Of a DNA stretch of 64,000 nt, positions 17,442 through 27,217 are shown piece by piece. The DNA comes from an uncultured Bacteroidota bacterium. Its GTDB lineage: Bacteria > Bacteroidota > Bacteroidia > Bacteroidales > UBA932. The DNA is taken from positions 24,194 through 88,193 of the forward strand of contig CALGSW010000011.1 in NCBI GenBank assembly GCA_937901965.1. Direction: 5' to 3'. The translations under genes and the position numbers were made by a program. How positions within the stretch are numbered: the first letter of the stretch is position 1; every line of letters begins with the position of its first letter. The notes beneath the pieces were generated by a model. That model worked only from the letters and a program-made list of their open reading frames with translations, had not been told where the DNA came from and did no database searches.

Positions 17442-18086
17442 ATGTTAGACACTTTACAACACAGAGGGAGAAGGAAACAACTGATAGCGCAACTTTCCGG
17501 GAAATATCAGTTTAGAAGGGAGATACTTGAAGCCATGGAGCGTGTCCCCAGGCATATGTTTCTTGAATATGGGCTTGATCATCTTGCATATCTAGACAAA
17601 CCGCTTCCCATAGGTGCTGGTCAGACCATTTCTCAGCCATTTACGGTTGCAATGCAGACAGAGCTGCTTGGACTATCCAGGTGGGATAAAGTACTTGAGA
17701 TAGGTACAGGTTGTGCATACCAGACAGCAGTACTTGCAGAACTGGGGTATAGAGTTTTTAGTATAGAGAGGCAGAAGAGTCTTTACCAGCTTGCCCAGAA
17801 GAATCTTATGAGACTTGACTACCACTCGCCAACACTCTTTTTTGGAGATGGATTTGCCGGTCTGCCTAAATTCGCACCCTTCAAGGGTATACTTGTAACG
17901 TGCGGTGCTCCGGATGTTCCTCCCGAATTGCTTCAGCAGCTTGCGACAGGAGGGAAGCTGGTGATTCCAATTGGAAATGGAACTCAGACAATGACAGTAA
18001 TTGAGAGGGTGAGTGAAACAGAGTTTATAACAAGTGAACATGGAGATTATAAATTTGTTCCTATGCTGGAGGGGACAGAACAATAG
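17442..18086 (+). CDS. pcm: Protein-L-isoaspartate O-methyltransferase
   Basis: A 214-residue SAM-dependent methyltransferase that repairs isoaspartyl residues in aged proteins. The family block GAGQTISQPFTVAMQTELL is intact (residues 57-75), followed by SAM motif I VLEIGTGCAYQTAVLAEL and the later VTCGAPDVPPELLQQL and GGKLVIPIG segments. Length is normal. It is the first gene of a plus-strand run with an MBL hydrolase (15 bp gap), a lytic transglycosylase, uvrA and a nucleoside kinase. Confidence 0.96.
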   Translation: MLDTLQHRGRRKQLIAQLSGKYQFRREILEAMERVPRHMFLEYGLDHLAYLDKPLPIGAGQTISQPFTVAMQTELLGLSRWDKVLEIGTGCAYQTAVLAELGYRVFSIERQKSLYQLAQKNLMRLDYHSPTLFFGDGFAGLPKFAPFKGILVTCGAPDVPPELLQQLATGGKLVIPIGNGTQTMTVIERVSETEFITSEHGDYKFVPMLEGTEQ

Positions 18087-18101
18087 AAAAAATTAAACTG
18101 T

Positions 18102-18746
18102 ATGACAGAGATTAAATCATTTTATTTTAACGATCTGAGAGAGTGTTGCTACATTGTCTGGGACGATACCAAAGAGTGCGTAATTATTGATCCGGGTTGT
18201 TTCTCCGCAAATGAGCAGGAGCGGTTGGCTAAGTTTATTGAACAGAATAACCTTAAGCCTGTTAAACTGCTAAACACTCACGGCCATTTTGATCACATAA
18301 TGGGCAACGCATTTGTGGTATCAAAGTGGAATGTTCCATCTTATATTCATAAAGAGGATAAACATCATCTTATAAGAGCAAAGCAATACACAGAGATGTT
18401 TGGGTATAAAATTGAGCAACCTCCTGTTGATACAATAGATCTTGAAGATGGAGCAGAGATTGATTTTGGCAAGAGCACTCTCCGGGTTCTGCACACACCG
18501 GGACACTCTAAAGGCGGTGTATGCCTTGTCTCTGATACAGACCGATTCGTAATCACAGGAGATTCTCTCTTTGCCGGAAGTATAGGACGAACAGATCTGC
18601 CGGGAGGTGATTATGAGCAGCTGATGGATAGTCTTCTTGGAAAAGTGGCAAAGCTGGGTGATGACTATAAGGTTTATCCCGGTCACGGCCCGTCTACTAC
18701 AATAGGCAATGAGCTTGCAACAAATCCATTTCTAAGGTATGAGTAA
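18102..18746 (+). CDS. MBL-fold metallo-hydrolase (glyoxalase II-like)
   Basis: A 214-residue soluble metallo-beta-lactamase-fold hydrolase. Metal ligands are visible in NTHGHFDH (HxHxDH), HTPGHSKGG, the aspartate in ITGDSLFAGSIGRTDLPGG, and the histidine in YPGHGPST. The GRTDLPGG signature is typical of glyoxalase II-like thioesterases and related persulfide-type enzymes. The substrate is not determinable. The last 8 bp overlap the following transglycosylase gene, so the pair is translationally linked. Confidence 0.92.
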   Translation: MTEIKSFYFNDLRECCYIVWDDTKECVIIDPGCFSANEQERLAKFIEQNNLKPVKLLNTHGHFDHIMGNAFVVSKWNVPSYIHKEDKHHLIRAKQYTEMFGYKIEQPPVDTIDLEDGAEIDFGKSTLRVLHTPGHSKGGVCLVSDTDRFVITGDSLFAGSIGRTDLPGGDYEQLMDSLLGKVAKLGDDYKVYPGHGPSTTIGNELATNPFLRYE

Positions 18747-19668
18747 GTTAATAATGACAGTAATGAGATTAAAATTTTTACTTTTTCTTCCCCTTCTGGT
18801 GTTTTGCACCGGATCAGGAAATGGTTCGGCTAATGCAGCTGTTGCAGGTATTGATCAGGTAGAACAGGTTGTAAAAATTCCTGCAATCCCAAAAACACTC
18901 TCATTTGCAGGGGAGTCAGTTCCTCTGAACTATTCAGATGTAAAGGAGTCACTTCAAAGAGAGTTGATGGTAATCTCCTACTGGCATGCAAGTATAACAT
19001 ATATAATTCAGCTGAATAACAGGTATAAGGATGAAATCATGAAGATTCTCAAAGAGGAGGGCCTTCATGAGGATTTTTACTATTTATGTATTGCAGAAAG
19101 TGGTCTTCAACCTGTAGTATCTCCTGCCAATGCAGGGGGATACTGGCAGTTTCTTGCCGGGACTGCTAAGGAATACGGACTGATAGTTGACGCTGAAGTT
19201 GATGAAAGGTACAATATTGAGAAGTCAACAAAAGCTGCTGCTGCTTATTTTAAGAAAGCATATGCAGAATTTGGCTCATGGACAATGGCTGCAGCCTCAT
19301 TCAATATTGGACTTAGCAATGTCAGATACAGAATGAAGATTCAGTCACAAAAGAATTATTACGATACACAATTTCCGGAGGAGACAGCAAGGTATGTGTT
19401 CAGAGCTCTGGCATTTAAAATATTACTGGAGGAGCCCAGAAATTTTGGTTTTTATATAGGTAAGGATGACCTGTTTAAGCCACTAAAGTATAAAGAGGTT
19501 ACTGTAAAAGGCAGCATTGAAAACTGGAGCGACTTCGCGGCTGAACACAATACCAATTTCAAGATGCTTAAGCTCTACAATCAATGGATTAGGTCCAATA
19601 AGCTGGATAATAAGCAAAAAAAGACATTCGTTGTCAGGGTCCCTGCAGAGGGGGCAAGAGAGCTTTAG
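18739..19668 (+). CDS. Lytic transglycosylase domain protein (SLT/MltD-like)
   Basis: A 309-residue exported peptidoglycan-cleaving enzyme. An N-terminal hydrophobic signal (LKFLLFLPLLVFC) is followed by an SLT domain with catalytic glutamate in IAESGLQP, then GGYWQFLAGTAKEYGL and AASFNIGLSNV, in the order known for MltD-type enzymes. The C-terminus ends in a short segment with no obvious LysM repeats. The cysteine after the signal is preceded by VF, which is a poor lipobox. Start could instead be the ATG at 18763 (MRLKF), which would remove the overlap with the MBL gene. Confidence 0.9.
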   Translation: MSKLIMTVMRLKFLLFLPLLVFCTGSGNGSANAAVAGIDQVEQVVKIPAIPKTLSFAGESVPLNYSDVKESLQRELMVISYWHASITYIIQLNNRYKDEIMKILKEEGLHEDFYYLCIAESGLQPVVSPANAGGYWQFLAGTAKEYGLIVDAEVDERYNIEKSTKAAAAYFKKAYAEFGSWTMAAASFNIGLSNVRYRMKIQSQKNYYDTQFPEETARYVFRALAFKILLEEPRNFGFYIGKDDLFKPLKYKEVTVKGSIENWSDFAAEHNTNFKMLKLYNQWIRSNKLDNKQKKTFVVRVPAEGAREL

Positions 19669-19683
19669 AGGGCTCAAACTTAT

Positions 19684-22503
19684 ATGAATGATATAGAGGT
19701 AAGAGGAGCACGAGTCCATAATCTGAGGAACGTAGATGTTACTATCCCCAGAAACAGGCTTGTAGTAATAACCGGACTTAGCGGAAGCGGGAAGTCCTCT
19801 CTGGCATTTGACACCATTTATGCAGAGGGTCAGCGTCGCTATATGGAGACATTGTCTGCTTATGCAAGACAATTTATGGGTACACTGGAGAGACCGGATG
19901 TGGACTCAATTGATGGTCTGAGCCCTATTATTGCAATTGAACAGAAAACCACCGGAAGAAACCCACGCTCTACAGTGGGTACTATTACAGAAATATACGA
20001 CTTTCTCAGACTATTGTACGCCAGGGCCTCAAATGCATACTCTCCGGTTACCGGACAGGAGATGGTTAAGTATTCAGACGAACAGATTGTCTCAATGATA
20101 ATCAGGGAGTACGAAGGGAAAAAATCAATTCTTTTGGCACCTCTTGTTAAGGGCAGAAAAGGTCACTACAGAGAGCTCTTTGATTTGTATATAAAGAGAG
20201 GTTATGTACAGATGAGGGTAGATGGAGAGATATGCGATCTCCTTACTTTAAAACCACTTGACAGATATAAGTCTCACTTCATAGAGCTGGTTATAGATAA
20301 ACTGATTCCTGCAGCTGATTCAGAGAAAAGGGTAAGAGAGTCGGTTATATCAGCCCTCAATGTGGGTAAAGGATCTCTTGCTTTATTGGATTTGGAGAGT
20401 GGTAAACTGCGACATTTCAGCAAGCACCTTATGTGTCCGGAGAGTGGATTGTCATATCCGGAACCTGCGCCATTTACATTCTCCTTTAACTCCCCTCAGG
20501 GTGCCTGTCCGCATTGTAAAGGGCTAGGGATGATCTCAAAGGCAGACATCTCAAAGATAATTCCGGACAATTCAAAATCAATTGCTTCCGGAGCAATTAC
20601 ACCCATAGGAGCATTTAAAAATAACATGGTCTTTGCCCAGATAGAGGCAATCGCAAAAAAATACGGATTCTCAATTCACGATCCGGTAAAGGATATCCCG
20701 GAAGATGCTTTTAATACAATAATTTACGGCTCAGACGAGCTATTCAGGGTGGGTTCAACACCCTCTGTCTCTCACATGATGAGCTTTGGGGGGATAATAT
20801 CAAAAATTGAGCAGGATGAGAGTGACAGCGATGAGCTTACAATGAGGAAAGAGCGTTTCACTGAGGAGGTGCTGTGCCCCGTTTGCAAAGGATCAAGGCT
20901 ATCAGAGGAGTCCCTGAACTTTAAGGTGGATGGTCTCAATATCAGCGAAGTTTCCAATATGGATATTGACCAGCTCCATTATTGGGTAAGTAATTTAAAT
21001 GAGAGGCTGAGCAAGAGGCAGCAGGCCATAGCACGAGATATCCTTAAAGAGCTGAAGGACAGGACTCAGTTTCTGCTGGATGTAGGACTTAACTACCTTT
21101 CACTATCCAGATCAACAAGAAGCCTGAGTGGCGGCGAGAGTCAGCGGATTAGACTGGCAACCCAGATAGGTTCAAAACTTGTAAATGTTCTTTATATTCT
21201 AGATGAGCCAAGCATAGGTCTTCACCAGAGAGATAATATCAAACTCATCAGATCTTTGAGAAAACTGAGAGATGAAGGGAACTCCATTATAGTTGTTGAA
21301 CATGATGAGGAGATGATGACGAGCTCAGACTGGATAATTGATCTGGGACCCGGAGCCGGAGAGAAGGGCGGAAAATTATTATTCTCCGGAACTCCGGATG
21401 AAATTTCAAGAATGGATATAGCTGAGGCTATTGCTACAAATAGCTTGAGCATTGAATATCTGAAGAAGATAAAAAATATTTCCACCCCTGTTACCAGGAG
21501 GAGAGGTAACGGACTCTTCCTTGAGTTATATGGTGCTTCAGGGAACAATCTTAAAAGTGTGGACATTAAAATTCCTCTTGGTTGTTTTGTGGGTGTAAGC
21601 GGAGTAAGTGGCAGCGGAAAATCATCTCTTATAAACGAAACTCTGATGCCCATTCTGAGCAACCATCTCTACCGGTCATTATATACAGCTCTCCCGTACA
21701 GTGATGTTCGGGGAATTGACAATATTGACAAAATGGTAGAGATTGATCAGGCACCTATAGGAAGATCTCCCAGAAGTAATCCTGCTACTTATACAAATGT
21801 TTTTTCTGATATCAGAAAGCTTTTTTCAGAGACGCCGGATGCTAAAATAAGGGGTTTTAAACCAGGGAGATTCTCTTTCAATGTCAAGGGGGGAAGGTGT
21901 GAAGAGTGTAAGGGCGCAGGGCTGCAGACAATAGAGATGAACTTTCTTCCCTCTGTCTATGTTCACTGTAAAGGGTGTAACGGAAGAAGGTATACTCAGG
22001 ATACTCTTGCTGTTAAGTATAGGGGGAAATCCATAAGTGAAGTGCTTGACATGACTATCAGCCAGTCTGTTGAATTTTTTGAACATATGCCATCTATTGT
22101 CCAGAAAATAAAGGCGATGGATGAAGTAGGACTTGGTTATGTAACCCTTGGGCAATCTGCCACTACCCTGTCCGGAGGCGAGAGCCAGAGAGTAAAGCTT
22201 GCGGCTGAGCTGGCAAAAAGAGCAACAGGGAATACTCTTTATATTCTTGATGAGCCCACTACCGGACTGCATTTTGAAGATATCAGGGTTCTGCTGGGTG
22301 TGTTGCAAAAACTCGTAGATCAGGGGAATACAGTAATTGTAATAGAGCATAACCTTGATGTTCTTAAGTCAGTTGATTATATTTTTGATATGGGCCCTGA
22401 GGGGGGAGCTTCAGGTGGTAAAATTGTAGCACAGGGCACTCCGGAAGAGTTAAAAAAGAATCCGGCATCAGTAACAGGCCAGTATTTACAGGCAATTAAT
22501 TAA
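19684..22503 (+). CDS. uvrA: Excinuclease ABC subunit A
   Basis: A 939-residue damage-recognition ATPase of nucleotide excision repair. Two ABC modules are present: Walker A GLSGSGKSS at about residues 31-39 and GVSGSGKSS near 640, each with its LSGGESQR signature and ILDEP Walker B. Zinc-binding cysteine pairs occur as CPHCKGLG, CPVCKGSR and the CEECKGAG/CKGCNGRR module before the second signature. Length is normal. It is 15 bp downstream of the transglycosylase and 7 bp upstream of the nucleoside kinase, so it shares their operon; no SOS box is expected or seen. Confidence 0.98.
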   Translation: MNDIEVRGARVHNLRNVDVTIPRNRLVVITGLSGSGKSSLAFDTIYAEGQRRYMETLSAYARQFMGTLERPDVDSIDGLSPIIAIEQKTTGRNPRSTVGTITEIYDFLRLLYARASNAYSPVTGQEMVKYSDEQIVSMIIREYEGKKSILLAPLVKGRKGHYRELFDLYIKRGYVQMRVDGEICDLLTLKPLDRYKSHFIELVIDKLIPAADSEKRVRESVISALNVGKGSLALLDLESGKLRHFSKHLMCPESGLSYPEPAPFTFSFNSPQGACPHCKGLGMISKADISKIIPDNSKSIASGAITPIGAFKNNMVFAQIEAIAKKYGFSIHDPVKDIPEDAFNTIIYGSDELFRVGSTPSVSHMMSFGGIISKIEQDESDSDELTMRKERFTEEVLCPVCKGSRLSEESLNFKVDGLNISEVSNMDIDQLHYWVSNLNERLSKRQQAIARDILKELKDRTQFLLDVGLNYLSLSRSTRSLSGGESQRIRLATQIGSKLVNVLYILDEPSIGLHQRDNIKLIRSLRKLRDEGNSIIVVEHDEEMMTSSDWIIDLGPGAGEKGGKLLFSGTPDEISRMDIAEAIATNSLSIEYLKKIKNISTPVTRRRGNGLFLELYGASGNNLKSVDIKIPLGCFVGVSGVSGSGKSSLINETLMPILSNHLYRSLYTALPYSDVRGIDNIDKMVEIDQAPIGRSPRSNPATYTNVFSDIRKLFSETPDAKIRGFKPGRFSFNVKGGRCEECKGAGLQTIEMNFLPSVYVHCKGCNGRRYTQDTLAVKYRGKSISEVLDMTISQSVEFFEHMPSIVQKIKAMDEVGLGYVTLGQSATTLSGGESQRVKLAAELAKRATGNTLYILDEPTTGLHFEDIRVLLGVLQKLVDQGNTVIVIEHNLDVLKSVDYIFDMGPEGGASGGKIVAQGTPEELKKNPASVTGQYLQAIN

Positions 22504-22510
22504 TGAGAGT

Positions 22511-24211
22511 ATGGCAACTATTAAAGTTTTTTGTGAGAATCTGAATGCAATTTTTGATTGTGAGCCTGGAACAAGCCTGGGAGAGATGCTTGAAATAACA
22601 GGATATGTTCCGGAAGGACGGGTTCTTGCTGCAATTGTTGATAATCAGCTAAAGGAGTTAAGTTTCCAGATATACGTTGAACACAATATTCAGTTTATAG
22701 ACTATTCTCATCCTGATGGTCAGAGAACCTACAGCAGGTCTCTCAATTTTATTGTTCAGAAGGCTGTTGCAGATTTGTATCCTCAGTACTCCCTGGTAAT
22801 TGATTACAACCTGCAGAATGGTATGTATGCAGAGATAAGGGACCTTCATAGAGATGAAGACGGGACACCTAAAGAGATACCTCTGAGCCAAAACGAAATT
22901 GAGGCACTAAAGAGCAGGGTGCAGCAGATTATTGATGCAGATCTTCCTTTCACAAGGCACAAAATTAAGACGGAAGAGGCTGTTAAGATGTTCAGACATC
23001 ATAACAGACCGGAAAAAGCCCTTCTTCACGAGTTTAGAGGCAAGTTTTTTACCACTGTATATTTTCTGGATGGGTATCCGGACCATTTTTATGGACCACT
23101 GGTAAACAGTACAGGTGTAATAAAGGCCTGGGATATGGAGTTTTTTAGCAGAGGCTTCCTTATCAGGACTCCAAATGTGTCTGATCCGGATAAGATTATT
23201 AAGACCCCTTACCAATATAAACTTTTTGATGTTTTTAAGGAGTACTCAGACTGGTGCAGCATACTAGGTGTAAGTGGTGTAGGGACCTTAAACAATGCAA
23301 TTAAAATGGGTAAGGTGAGGGAACTGATTCAGATTTCCGAGGGTCTGCACGAAAGGAAATATGCTGCTATTGCCGATGAGATTTTCAAAAGGCGAGATAA
23401 GGTTAAACTTGTTCTTATTGCCGGCCCTTCAAGTAGTGGAAAGACAACAACATCAAAAAGGGTGGCCCTTCAGGCGCGGGTTCTTGGGATGAACCCGGTA
23501 GTTATTGAAATGGATAACTACTTTGTTGACAGGGATAAAACACCGCGAGATAAGGATGGTAACTTTGATTTTGAATCACTTGGTGCTATGGATACAGAGT
23601 TTCTGAATCTGCAGCTCAATGAGCTGTTTGAAGGGAAATCCATAGATCTGCCAAAATTTGATTTTGCACAGGGTAAAAGGTTTTTTCCGGGAGAGAAGCT
23701 AAAACTTGGTGAAAAGGATATACTGATAATGGAGGGGATTCACGGACTTAACCCGGAACTGACAAACCATATACCGTCAGAGAAGATGTTCAGGATATAT
23801 GCAAGTGCCCTCACTTCTCTCTCCCTTGATGAAAACAATAATATTTCAACCTCAGACAGTCGCCTGATCAGAAGGATGGTAAGAGACAACCAGTTCCGGG
23901 GAGCACGTCCTGAAGATACAATATTAAGGTGGCCAAGCGTGAGAAGGGGTGAGATTAATAACATATTCCCCTATCAGGAGAATGCGGACATCATGTTTAA
24001 CTCTGCACTGATTTATGAACTACCTCTTCTAAAATACTTTGCGGAGCCACTACTCAGAAGAATTCCCGCAAATTCACCGGCCTCTACAGAGAGTATAAGA
24101 CTTCTTAAATTCCTGTCATACATTGTTGAGATGCAGCCTACAGAGATGTCTCACATACCGCCGACATCGGTTATGAGGGAGTTTATTGGGGGGAGTAGTT
24201 TTATCTACTAA
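22511..24211 (+). CDS. Nucleoside (uridine-type) kinase with N-terminal TGS/threonyl-tRNA-synthetase-like region
   Basis: A 566-residue fusion. Residues 1 to about 60 look like a TGS domain, and about 80-260 resemble the second additional domain of threonyl-tRNA synthetase (HHNRPEKALLHEFRG, YPDHFYGPLV). The C-terminal half is a uridine-kinase-like P-loop domain: GPSSSGKTTTS at about residue 304, MDNYFVDRD, and a substrate segment LPKFDFAQGKR. The combination is widespread in Bacteroidetes and some Firmicutes and is annotated as nucleoside kinase; the role of the synthetase-like part is unknown. It ends the pcm-uvrA run and overlaps the convergent EnvC-like gene by 11 bp. Confidence 0.92.
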   Translation: MATIKVFCENLNAIFDCEPGTSLGEMLEITGYVPEGRVLAAIVDNQLKELSFQIYVEHNIQFIDYSHPDGQRTYSRSLNFIVQKAVADLYPQYSLVIDYNLQNGMYAEIRDLHRDEDGTPKEIPLSQNEIEALKSRVQQIIDADLPFTRHKIKTEEAVKMFRHHNRPEKALLHEFRGKFFTTVYFLDGYPDHFYGPLVNSTGVIKAWDMEFFSRGFLIRTPNVSDPDKIIKTPYQYKLFDVFKEYSDWCSILGVSGVGTLNNAIKMGKVRELIQISEGLHERKYAAIADEIFKRRDKVKLVLIAGPSSSGKTTTSKRVALQARVLGMNPVVIEMDNYFVDRDKTPRDKDGNFDFESLGAMDTEFLNLQLNELFEGKSIDLPKFDFAQGKRFFPGEKLKLGEKDILIMEGIHGLNPELTNHIPSEKMFRIYASALTSLSLDENNNISTSDSRLIRRMVRDNQFRGARPEDTILRWPSVRRGEINNIFPYQENADIMFNSALIYELPLLKYFAEPLLRRIPANSPASTESIRLLKFLSYIVEMQPTEMSHIPPTSVMREFIGGSSFIY

Positions 24212-25388
24212 TCCAGTTTTCAGGATTCTGTTTATTTGTTCCATGCCATAGCTGGAAATGAATTACGGAGCTATTGTCATCTGCAGCAGCCAGGCTCCCG
24301 AGACTCTGACCTGTTTTTACCTTCTCTCCAGATTTAACTGTAACCTTATCAAGTTTTGTATAGAAGGTGTAGAAATTTCCATGTTGAACAAGTACACACT
24401 GATTATAGCCCGGCATAACAAGAATCTGTTTGACAACACCATCAAATACGCAAAAGACCTCGGCATTTTTATCAGTAGCAATGTTAACTCCGTTGTTGAA
24501 CGGAAGCTTTACGTTTTTGAAAACGGGATGGTTGTGCTGACCAAATTCCTCAACAACAGCACCTCTTTTTACAGGCCATGGAAGTTTACCCTTATTAAGT
24601 TCAAAGTTGTCAGATAACTTTCTGTCTGCGGCACTCTCTTTAAAGTCCGGGCTCTCTTTGGCCTTCATAGCAGCTGCAAGAATCCTCTCAATCTCCCGGT
24701 TCAGTCTCTCAACCTCCCTCTTCTTTGCATCAAGCTGGCTCCGGAACTGTTTCTCCTGTTTTGACAGCTGAGTAATTGTCTGTCTTGCCCCCCTTTCATC
24801 TGTCTGGAGCTTTTTAAATTCATTATTTCTTTGTTGCTGACTTTTTAGAGATTTCTCCTTCATCCTCTCCAGTTCGTCAACTTTATTGCTTATCTCTTCA
24901 GAGGTAGCCTTTATCCTGATTCCCCTCGCCTGCATAGACTTATTGAAATCCCTGAAATATACCCACCTCTTGTATCCCTGATCAATATTCCTGCTTGCAA
25001 GAACATACATAAGCCATGAGGATTGATCACGGTGCTTGTATGCTTCATAAACAAGATTTGAGTACTCCCTTTTCAGCTGGTCCAGATTTCGGTTGAGCTT
25101 GTTTATTTCGCTCTCATTTCTGGTCATTTCATTATTTATTTCACGAATCTCTGTCTCAATCTGTGCAAGAAGTTTTTTTCTGTTTGCAATTTTTCTGCGG
25201 ATAAAATTAAGCTCTTTGGTATTATCGGCCTGCTTTTTCTTTGTTGATGAGAGCTGACTGTCAAGAAATGCAATCTCCTCCTCTATCTCTCTCTTTTTTT
25301 TCTCCTGCTCCTCAATATTCTGACCGAATACTGCAGCAGGCAGAATAATCAGAAGTAATATCAATATGATTTTACCCTTGATTGTCAT
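24201..25388 (-). CDS. envC: Murein hydrolase activator, EnvC-like, with degenerate LytM/M23 domain
   Basis: A 395-residue exported protein. Signal peptide (1 to about 22, ending VFGQ), long coiled coil (about 25-250, rich in E, K, R, Q) and a C-terminal M23/LytM domain (about 280-395). The zinc-binding residues of active M23 peptidases are lost: the HxGxD-type motif reads NNGVNIA, and the HxH motif reads VIHFQLWH. EnvC proteins activate cell-wall amidases and lack these residues, so an activator role at the division site is favoured over peptidase activity. Its ATG overlaps the stop of the upstream TPR gene by 4 bp. Confidence 0.93.
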   Translation of the reverse strand: MTIKGKIILILLLIILPAAVFGQNIEEQEKKKREIEEEIAFLDSQLSSTKKKQADNTKELNFIRRKIANRKKLLAQIETEIREINNEMTRNESEINKLNRNLDQLKREYSNLVYEAYKHRDQSSWLMYVLASRNIDQGYKRWVYFRDFNKSMQARGIRIKATSEEISNKVDELERMKEKSLKSQQQRNNEFKKLQTDERGARQTITQLSKQEKQFRSQLDAKKREVERLNREIERILAAAMKAKESPDFKESAADRKLSDNFELNKGKLPWPVKRGAVVEEFGQHNHPVFKNVKLPFNNGVNIATDKNAEVFCVFDGVVKQILVMPGYNQCVLVQHGNFYTFYTKLDKVTVKSGEKVKTGQSLGSLAAADDNSSVIHFQLWHGTNKQNPENWISR

Positions 25389-27100
25389 CTTTGGCCTGCT
25401 TTAATCTTTTCAACTTTAGAGGCGATACCCAGCGATGGGTCCAGCTTATCTGCCTGAATCCAGTACATATATGCAAGATCTTTTTCACCCAGAGCAAAAA
25501 GAACTTCCGCATAGTGATCAATTATATCGGCATTTTCATTTCCCCCAAAAACCATAGCCTGTTTAAGGACTGTCTTTGCCTCATCATTCCTGCCCAGCTT
25601 ATGGAGTATCCATGCATAGGTGTCAAGATATGTAGAGTTTTCAGGCTCAAGCTCTACGGTTCGCTTACTCATTCTGAGAGCGAGTTTAAGCTGCTTATTC
25701 TCCTCGCTCAGATAATATGCGTAATTATTCAGAGCAGGAGCATGATCGGGCTCCAGCCTGATGGTCTTTTTGTAATATTTGTAAGACTCTTTCTTGTTCC
25801 CGGCCATATAGTATGTGTCTCCCAGGATTGAGAGAATTCTTACTGTAGAAGCACTGTCTCCTTTTGCAAGAGGTAATATCCCCAGAAAAGTACTGATTGC
25901 CTCATTTGTTTTATTAAGCTGTAGCTCACCTATTCCCTTTAACTGCATGAAATCAAAGTCTTCCGGGTGGGTTGTCAACGCCTCTTTGCTTGTATTTACA
26001 AGTTCGTCCCATCTCTCAAGATAGTATAGAAGGGAAAGGTACTGATGAACCGGTCTCCTCTCTCCGGGAAAATGGTCTACATTCTTTTTTAGTACCTGAA
26101 GCCCTGAGTCAGCTCTTGAAGTCTGAACAAGGAAAACAGCATAATTATATGCTACAGAAGTATCTGCAGGGTGCGCGGTATAAAGATTCTGCATCATAGT
26201 ATCCACTTGCGGATAGAATGTCTGAACAAATTTCTGATTCGCCATCAATTCATTCATATACTCAGATTTCATTACCGGATTAACATCGGTATTTGCCATA
26301 AAAGGGAACATATGCTTAAAGTACAAATCAAACTGTCCCCTCATTCTGAATCCCTCTGCTAACCCAAAAATTGCAGGTATATAACCCGGATCAAGAGCCA
26401 GTGCTGTAGAGTAATGCTCCATGGCGGTAGTGTCACGCTTAACTGAAGAATAGTAATCTCCCAGCAACGTTGCGGTTCGTGGGGTAGGTGTTGAGTTGCT
26501 GAACTCCTCAAGCATCCTGATAGCGGGCTCCTGCTTACCCTGATTGGCCATAATATTGTATCTGGTCAGAACTATAGCCTCATTTAAACCATTCTTTCTC
26601 TCAATATCCAGTAATGCTGCAAGAGCTTTGTCAAACTCTTTGTTTCTGGAGTATATCTCAATAAGTTCAATATTCAGTGCTGTATTTGCTCTGTTTCCGG
26701 AGAGTATCCTTTCGTATACCTCTGCAGATTTTTTGAAATCTCCTGTTGCAGAGTGTATCCGTGCCAGCTGAATTCCATACCAGTAATTTGTGCTGTCCGA
26801 TGCAACTGCCTTCTCTGTGTATGCGAGAGCCTTTGTTAAGTTACCGCTCTTGAGACTGATATCTGCGAGGTAGTAATATGCAGCATCCATATCCGGATAC
26901 TTTGCTGTAAGCTCAGTAAAAATCTTTTCAGCAGCTGGCATATTACCCAGATTGAGCATTCTCAGCCCCTCAATGAACATAAAATTTTTCTCTCTTGCAT
27001 CTCTCTTGGCCTCAAGGGTTAGTGATGAAAGAGTTGCGGTAAGCAAAAATGAAATTGCCACTACAAATTTTAAGACTCTGTTTTTCAAATGACGTTCCAT
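25385..27100 (-). CDS. Tetratricopeptide repeat protein, exported
   Basis: A 571-residue protein with a signal sequence (residues 8 to about 30) and about twelve TPR units, for example AAYYYLADISLKSGNLTKALAYTEKA and the pair ending at residue 560. TPR solenoids are protein-protein scaffolds. The gene precedes the EnvC-like gene with ATGA overlap, so the pair is co-expressed; a role in cell envelope assembly or division is inferred from that. Many such proteins are annotated only by the repeats. A promoter match lies upstream. Confidence 0.9.
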   Translation of the reverse strand: MERHLKNRVLKFVVAISFLLTATLSSLTLEAKRDAREKNFMFIEGLRMLNLGNMPAAEKIFTELTAKYPDMDAAYYYLADISLKSGNLTKALAYTEKAVASDSTNYWYGIQLARIHSATGDFKKSAEVYERILSGNRANTALNIELIEIYSRNKEFDKALAALLDIERKNGLNEAIVLTRYNIMANQGKQEPAIRMLEEFSNSTPTPRTATLLGDYYSSVKRDTTAMEHYSTALALDPGYIPAIFGLAEGFRMRGQFDLYFKHMFPFMANTDVNPVMKSEYMNELMANQKFVQTFYPQVDTMMQNLYTAHPADTSVAYNYAVFLVQTSRADSGLQVLKKNVDHFPGERRPVHQYLSLLYYLERWDELVNTSKEALTTHPEDFDFMQLKGIGELQLNKTNEAISTFLGILPLAKGDSASTVRILSILGDTYYMAGNKKESYKYYKKTIRLEPDHAPALNNYAYYLSEENKQLKLALRMSKRTVELEPENSTYLDTYAWILHKLGRNDEAKTVLKQAMVFGGNENADIIDHYAEVLFALGEKDLAYMYWIQADKLDPSLGIASKVEKIKAGQR

Positions 27101-27116
27101 AAAAACATTAGACTCA

Positions 27117-27145
27117 CAAAATTAATCAAATAATCCCGATACAAA
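27117..27145 (-). promoter_or_regulatory. Promoter of the TPR-EnvC operon
   Basis: On the minus strand, TTTG (27145-27142) and TAATTTTG (27124-27117) are 17 nt apart. The -7 element is 16 nt before the ATG at 27100. Confidence 0.52.
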
Positions 27146-27217
27146 TATCAAACCAACATTCATTTCTCGTTGCAAATGCAGCAAAAAGCCTTTAAATTGC
27201 ATCTATTAAAAACAACA

